Shown piece by piece: positions 58,481 through 64,000 of a stretch of DNA of 64,000 bases. The translations under genes and the position numbers were made by a program. The first letter of the stretch is position 1. The number at the start of each line of letters is the position of its first letter. Source of the DNA: Dromiciops gliroides (taxonomy: Eukaryota > Chordata > Mammalia > Microbiotheria > Microbiotheriidae); NCBI RefSeq assembly GCF_019393635.1, contig NC_057866.1:1437001-1501000 (forward strand), read 5' to 3'. The notes under the pieces were generated by a model. The model was not told the DNA's origin, made no database searches, and saw nothing but the letters and a program-made list of their open reading frames with translations.

Positions 58481-58683
58481 CCTTCAGCATTTTGCAGTCT
58501 GGGTCCTGTCTCGATCTACTGGTCTCCAGTAAACCGGCAGGGTGTCTGCGGCCCCCACTGCGATGCTCCTCCCCACACTGCCCCATTTCTCCTCCCCCAC
58601 CCCAGCTTCAATTCCCTTCCCCTTGAAAGACCCATTGGGGTCCTTACTCAAACCCACCAGAGCAACGAAGTGTCTGAAAACAG

Positions 58684-58722
58684 TGGTTGGGGCGGGGGGT
58701 GGGGGGTGGGGTGGAGGGGTGT
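58684..58722. repeat. G-rich cluster about 0.2 kb past the poly(A) signal
   Basis: Multiple G runs (GGGGCGGGGGGTGGGG type) on the sense strand, 204-242 bp after AATAAA. Confidence 0.8.
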
Positions 58723-60170
58723 GTGAAGCTTAACCAGGGCGGAGAAGGCTGAGAACCCACCGGAGAGCAGGGAAGGGCCTCCGAAGCCCACCGAGGCCCA
58801 GGGTGCCAATGACTCCCCTGAAGGCACACAGGCATCCAGGGGCTACATAGGAAGTGGAAGCTGACATTCTCTCCACCAAGTGCTGGAGGGACTTGGGACA
58901 GACAGAACCGTGAATTCTCCAGGAGGGGAGGCATGAGCAGGAGGCCTACCCTTGGGAGAGTGAGGAGAATCTCACCTTGCAGAGTAAAGAGAGGATTTTT
59001 GAGCTGGAAGGGCACTGGGGGTCACATATCTTCTTCCCCAAGCAGGAATCCCCCTGTCAGAGGTCACTCGGCCTGCATTTCGACATTCCAAAGATGGGGA
59101 GCGCACTACCTTGCCAAATAGCTTCTTCGTGTAGTGCTCTAATTGTGGGAGCTCTTCCCTCAACCGAGGGGGAGGGACTATGCCTCTCTGGGACCTCAGA
59201 GGTCCTCATTCACAAAGGAGAGAACTGAGACTCAGGCAAAAGGAGGGGCTCGCCCCAGCAGCTGTCACCCAGCTGCTCACGGCAGACCCAGGATTGGGCT
59301 CCCAGTCTGATCATTCCGCTGCAGTATCCCCTGCTGGGGCCAGCTCTGTCCTCCGAAGTTCCCTGAAAAAGTCAGATCCTGCCTTGAGATCCTGGGGAGG
59401 TGAGGGCAGGGTTCCCAGCCCTCAGCAGAGTGGGTTCCCAGGGGGCGGGATAGCCCTTTGGGCCTGAGAAGGTAGGAGTCCCATCCTGCCGTCCAGGCCA
59501 GACCTTCCCAGTTTCTTCAGCCCATTCTTTAAATGTAGCACCCTGCGGGGACAGGATTCGGGCCAGCGCAGAGTCAGGGAGGCTCAGGGGAAGGCCTGGA
59601 AGAATTCTCAGCTCTCTGGTCAGCTCCTTTGCAGGAAGGGGCTTGGTCACTGGGAGGCGCTGAGAGCCGGGAAGGACTGTGTCAGGGTTGTCTGCAGGGC
59701 CACCCCTTTGTCCACTAGAGGGCATCGAGCCCTCAGTTAAGACAGGGACCTAAGGCTAGGGCAGGCCTGACTTCCTATGCTTGGATGAGTGGTAGCTGTG
59801 TCCCTTAGCCTTCCCTGAGGGTATGGGTGCCCCACAAGGTCAGATTGGCACCCATAAGGAGGACGGTATGAAACCTGGTGGCGGGGGCAGCAGCAACACC
59901 ACCCCTCATCATGCCCTATCCCTGCTTGTCCTGGGACCCCAGGGCTGGACTTTAGAAACTCTTATTGGTTTTGGGGGGGCTGGGAGTATCAATAGACCCC
60001 TCGTAGGGCAGCAAGGACAAACAAGGCCCGGGACAGGATCCACTGTACATTTAATCTACGCCTCACCTGCTGTGGCTCCGTGAGGCCCCCTCTCAGCGAT
60101 GCGTGGAGGACCATTCAGTGGGAGTGCCAGGAGACTGCCCTCTTCCCAAGGGTCATTGGCTGGTCCCGGG
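58723..60170. other. Downstream intergenic DNA, nothing recognised
   Basis: No gene recognised. The region is unique-looking and moderately GC-rich. Confidence 0.4.
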
Positions 60171-60640
60171 GGGTGGGGGGTGGGGAGGGGGGCAGGGGGC
60201 GATGTTTAGATCAGAGCTTGCCCAGGCCTCAGAAAATGCTCCATCCAAAGTGGGATAAGACACAGGGGCTTGCCTGCATCTGGCTGGGACAAATGCTGAG
60301 CAGGAAACTGGGGTCCAGCAGGGGACCCACTCAGCAGAGACTTCCAGGGGACTTCTGTTCCCCACACCCCCTCCCCCTCCCTCCGGTTATATAGTGGAAC
60401 CAGCAACCAGAAAGACAGCTCTTGACCAATGCATGAAAGCATGCATGAATGCATGAACGAGTGCCTGAATGAATGAGTGAGTGAGTGATGAGTGAGTCAC
60501 ATGGCAGGAATTCCCCCTGCTGGGGCAAGTTCCCTCCTTTAAGCACCAAAGGGTTCCCATGTTAATCATTTGGTTTGGAAATCCTTATAAAAAGAGGGTA
60601 TGTGATAAGGAGGGGAGGAAAGGTCTATCCTCCCTGGGTG
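60171..60640. other. G-rich run and degenerate GCATGAAT/GAGT repeats
   Basis: GGGGGGTGGGGGGTGGGGAGG at about 60170 and a small ATGAATGCATGAACG/GAGTGAGTGA patch at about 60430-60500. No gene seen. Confidence 0.5.
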
Positions 60641-60760
60641 GGTTGAGTGATTGGGGGCAGTGTACTGGACTTGGAGTCAGAGGAACTGGGTTCAAATCCT
60701 GACCCTTGGAACTTGGGACTGCTTCAGTTTCCTCTTCTGTAAAATGAGAAGTTGGTCCCT
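60641..60760 (+). mobile_element. MIR-type SINE remnant
   Basis: GACTTGGAGTCAGAGGAACTG, GTTCAAATCCTGACC and TCAGTTTCCTCTTCTGTAAA. Confidence 0.7.
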
Positions 60761-61189
60761 CCAGCTCTGCCTTCTTAAGCAGAGGAGACTGAGCATAAGG
60801 TCAGGGTCATTAGAGGGAGCAGCAGTTAATGCCTGGGCTGAAAACCACTCTGTGCTGGCAGTGCATAAGCCCAGGCTGCTGTGCTTTGGGCTCCTATGGA
60901 TTGGTTTTTGTAGTCTGTCTCCTGCCTCATTTGCATCTGGCAGCTTCGGCTTCTCTCATTGCCTGTGCCCTCTGTAGCTGCCCAACTGCTTGCCACTTTT
61001 CATCTGTCATGGGCTAGGAGATCACATAGCCAAGCTGGTTAGCATTATATGTAAAAGAGGAGTCAATAGGCTCTGAGTAAAGGCTTTGATCCTTCTCTAC
61101 TTAGACTTGATTACTTCTCTTTTCTGAAACCTAAGTGGTTCTTTTCGGCCATGCCTCCTCCCACTGTACCCTCCCCTCCAGCCCCAGAC
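60761..61189. other. Intergenic, nothing recognised
   Basis: No gene or repeat family recognised. Confidence 0.4.
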
Positions 61190-61330
61190 TAAAAGGCAGA
61201 AGGAGCCCCAACTAGCTCTGTGACTTTGGGCAAGCACCTTCCCAGTTTCAGGCCTCAGTTTTCTTATCTGTAAACTGAGGGGGTTGAGCTGGACGACCCC
61301 CAAAGCCCATGAAATCTTGAGACTTGTGAG
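61190..61330 (+). mobile_element. MIR-type SINE remnant
   Basis: CTCTGTGACTTTGGGCAAGC followed by CTCAGTTTTCTTATCTGTAA is a MIR core in the + direction. Confidence 0.7.
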
Positions 61331-63375
61331 CATCTTTTATTCATTGTTGCCTCTGGGTGCTCAGGCAATGTTGTGGAATGGATAGTTCAGGCTCCTTGGG
61401 CTGGGGACCAGCAGCACTCTGGCTTGTCAAGGGCAGCAATCTTCCCCTGTGGGTGGAAGGCTTGGCGGACTCCCATATCTCAGGAACAAGGTAGCACAGC
61501 TTAGCCCAGAGCAGTGGCACTCACCCTTCCAGGAGTCTGCGGCTCCTCAGACAGATGGCCTACAGTTAATTAGGACAGGAGGTCCCCGGGTGGTTGGCTC
61601 CTCAAGCCAGGGGCTCAGCTTTAGGGTACATATAATCTCCCTCCTTCCTGCCCCAAGCCTGGCCCCACGCAGAGGGGATCCAGTGTCACCTCGAAGCCTC
61701 TTCTGTCTCCCCAGTCCATGAGCAGAGGGGGAGCCATAACGTGATGTGCCAACGACCTGTGCCAAGGAGGCACCCCCCAATGTGGATGGGGGAGAGGTGC
61801 CCAGAGGCCCAGGCCCCCTCCTGCTATTTGCTTTGGCCTCTCCTCAGCTGGGAAGAATTGGGCCCAGCCAGAGACCCACACAAAGACCTGGTTGATCAGG
61901 GAGTAACTGGATCGAGGTAATTCCTTCAGAGAGCCCCTGCGGGCCCCCCAGCTCACCTCTACCTGGCAGCCGGGGTTGCGCAAGCTGGCTTTTCGGGAAA
62001 CAGGGACAAATCTGGTGCCACTCCCACTCCATCCACGTGACCCCAGGAAACCTGGCTCCCCGGCCCTCCATAGCCGTGGCCCCACAGGTCAGTTGAAGGG
62101 GTGGCCTCAGCAAAGGTAGTGAGGCCTCCGCCTTCCCCCTGCCCTTCCCAGCACCCTCTCTAGAAAGGGGCCACTATCTCGGAGGTCCTGTTAAAAGCAA
62201 TGTGTGCTGTGAAGGCAGCCCTGAGGGGAGGAGCAAACAGGGCAATAATTGTGGACTGGGCCTCTCCAGCCCAGGGGGTGAGACTCTGGTCCTCTGCTCT
62301 GCCCTTTGTCCACCAGCAGGGTCGGACCAGATGGTCTCCAGAACTCTGCAGCTGAATGGGCCCTCCTAGGGGCAGGTCTGGATGCCTGGAGAAGGGTTGG
62401 GGAGCTGAGAGAGGGAGACGAGTGAGGCACGAAAGGCACTTTGCCTTCTTGAGAACTACGCCCTCCAAAGATAGAGGACGATGATTTTGGAGTATCAGAG
62501 TTGAGAGGAACCTTCCACGGGAGACCATGGGGGAACCCCCTTCATTTTCTAGATGGGGAAACTGAGTCCCAACGAGGGGGTGAGGCTTGGCCAAGGTTAC
62601 AGGCGACAGAAAGAGAAGCAGAACACAGGCATGGCTGTCTTCAGACTGGCCAGGGAGGGAACAGTGCAGCCTCGTCTGTCCCTCTGCTGGGACCCTCTGG
62701 CTCCCTCCCCAATACACCCACACTCAGTCCCCAGAGCAGCACCTCCTGAGCTTGCCCACACAGTGCTCTGCCCTCCTCATGGCCCAGGCTAGCCAGGAAA
62801 TATTTCTGCAAACTCATCAGCTCTCTTGGAGCAAGAGGCAGGAAGTGAAAAAAGAGACCCAGTGGGTTTGTTCGGTGGTGGAAAGATGATCCAGGCTCAC
62901 GCAGGCTCTTCTCCTGACCTCTAAGGCTGGGCGGTTGGGCAGCTGGGCAGCTGGCCCAAGCCCTGCCAGAGAGGATTAACTGAAAGGTTAGCCACAGCGA
63001 TTACCTCTGAGTCACAAAGGGATCCATGGAACAGTCTCCCACATTGAGTCACCAAGGAATTGGAGGGGAAGGGGTTCTGGGGTTTCCTTTCTGTGGAAAC
63101 CCACCCCAACCATCCAGGCACAGGGAGGAAGAGAAGGGCAAGAAGGGAGGATTCCTCCACAGCATGTGGCTCACTCCAGGAAGATGAAAGTGGAGCATCT
63201 CTCAGCAGCAGCACATTTGGGGAAAATCAGCAGCTAGAGGAGGCAAGCTTAACCTGGGGACAGTTGTCTTAGCCCAGGCTTGGTGCAAAGGGAGGATTTC
63301 TTGGGCTTCAGGGGCACTTGCAGCATTTCAGCCTCAATGACCCTAAGGGACGGAAGCCAAAGGGGATTTCTGCAG
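61331..63375. other. Downstream intergenic DNA, nothing recognised
   Basis: A short MIR scrap (TTTCTAGATGGGGAAACTGAG) is at about 62546. The first exon of MUC5B, expected downstream on the + strand, was not seen. Confidence 0.4.
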
Positions 63376-63518
63376 AGGCATCCATCCATTTCTCTTTCCC
63401 TTTGTTCATCTAGCCACCTGTCAATCTGTCCATGCTTCCCTCCAGCCATTCCATTCCTCTTTCCCTCCCTCCATCCACCTCTCTTTTCCTTTCCTTTATT
63501 CCTCCAGACTTCCATATT
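63376..63518. repeat. Degenerate CATC/CTTT-rich pyrimidine tract
   Basis: Imperfect CCATC/CTTTCC repeats, continued at about 63785-64000 beyond the SINE. Confidence 0.75.
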
Positions 63519-63770
63519 AGGGCAGCAAGGTGGTGCAGTGGATAGAGCATCCGCCTTGGATTCAGGAGGACCTGAGTTCAAATCCGACCTTAGACACTTA
63601 CTAGCTGTGTGACCCTGGGAAAACTGCTTAACCCCAATTGCTTTCAACATCTGGAGCCATCTCCAGTCATCCTGATATCTATCTATCTTGCCACTGGACC
63701 CAGATGGCTCTGGAGGAAAGAGTGAGGCTGATGATTTTGCACAGCCCTGCCACACTTAAATCCAAACAAC
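63519..63770 (+). mobile_element. Marsupial tRNA-like SINE with long distinct tail
   Basis: Head GGGCAGCAAGGTGGTGCAGT. After the common body it continues with CATCTGGAGCCATCTCCAGTC and CACTGGACCCAGATGGCTCT to CACTTAAATCCAAACAAC, a longer 3' part not seen in the other copies here. It splits the pyrimidine repeat. Confidence 0.85.
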
Positions 63771-63784
63771 AATCATAATTCCTT

Positions 63785-64000
63785 ATATCCATCCATCTCT
63801 CCCTCTATCCATTCATCTAATACCTCTCCTTCCATCTATCTGGCCATCCATTTACCCCTCCCCATCCATGCCTTTTTCCCTCCAGCTATCCATCATTTCA
63901 CCCATCTCTCCTGCCATCCTTCCATCTCTCCCTCCATCTCTCACCCCACATCTCCCTCTATCTAATCTTTCCTTATATGTCCCCTTCCTTCTTTCTACCC
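63785..64000. repeat. Degenerate CATC/CTCC-rich tract at the window end
   Basis: Imperfect ATCCATC/CTCCCTCTATC repeats running to the last base of the window. Confidence 0.75.

Larger units (their letters stand above)
57706..58498 (+). other. MUC5AC 3' UTR
   Basis: About 0.8 kb from the stop codon to just past the poly(A) signal. It is GC-rich and contains a long C run (58099-58112) followed by GCCGCCGCC, and a GGGGT pentamer array at about 58260-58289. No other AATAAA occurs before 58475, so a single 3' end is likely. Confidence 0.75.

Noticed and set aside
58500-64000. 5' end of MUC5B expected downstream
   Set aside because: No signal-peptide exon or [14 protein letters not shown]-like exon was seen; it probably lies beyond the window.

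Overview
This window is nuclear DNA of a mammal, almost certainly a marsupial and probably an Australasian one. The evidence is the many copies of a tRNA-like SINE (head GGGCAGCTAGGTGG, ending near CCCAATTGCCTCA, with clean target-site duplications), L2, L3/CR1 and MIR fossils, and two solo LTRs. Genes are split by GT-AG introns, and nothing bacterial, such as operons, is visible.

The window holds one recognisable gene. It is a complete secreted gel-forming mucin on the + strand, from a start codon at 19588 to a stop at 57705, which I call MUC5AC. I placed 46 coding exons by splice sites, reading phase and similarity to the remembered human protein. They sum to 11,883 nt, exactly 3,961 codons (3,960 residues plus stop), and every junction keeps phase. 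The order is signal peptide; VWD1-C8-TIL (D1); VWD2-C8-TIL (D2); D'; VWD3-C8-TIL (D3); a 5.5 kb central exon 31 with ten CysD modules; a short Pro/Thr/Ser stretch; D4 with a GDPH site; a VWC module; and a C-terminal cystine knot. Together these describe a mucin that dimerises through its C-terminus, multimerises through its D domains and is cross-linked by CysD modules.

Two parts of the gene look unlike the human form. Eight of the ten CysD modules sit in a nearly perfect 543-bp array with 82-residue PTS linkers, and the usual 8-residue TTSTTSAP-type repeats are absent. The exons expected between the two C-terminal VWC modules are also missing, so phase-compatible neighbours join the start of the first VWC to the end of the second, giving one apparently chimeric VWC.

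Layout: 1-19.5 kb is upstream intergenic DNA with SINEs, an L2 copy carrying nested SINEs, solo LTRs inside TG-rich tracts, and several microsatellites. The core promoter, with a TATA-like box and a CACGTG site, lies at about 19.47-19.55 kb. The gene runs from about 19.55 to 58.5 kb; its introns hold SINEs, an L3/CR1 fragment, a 40-bp minisatellite and a 0.5 kb G-rich/C-rich hexanucleotide array. The poly(A) signal is at 58475, and 58.5-64 kb is downstream intergenic DNA. I found no MUC2 3' end or MUC5B 5' end. Family assignments rest on recalled sequences; no searches were run.
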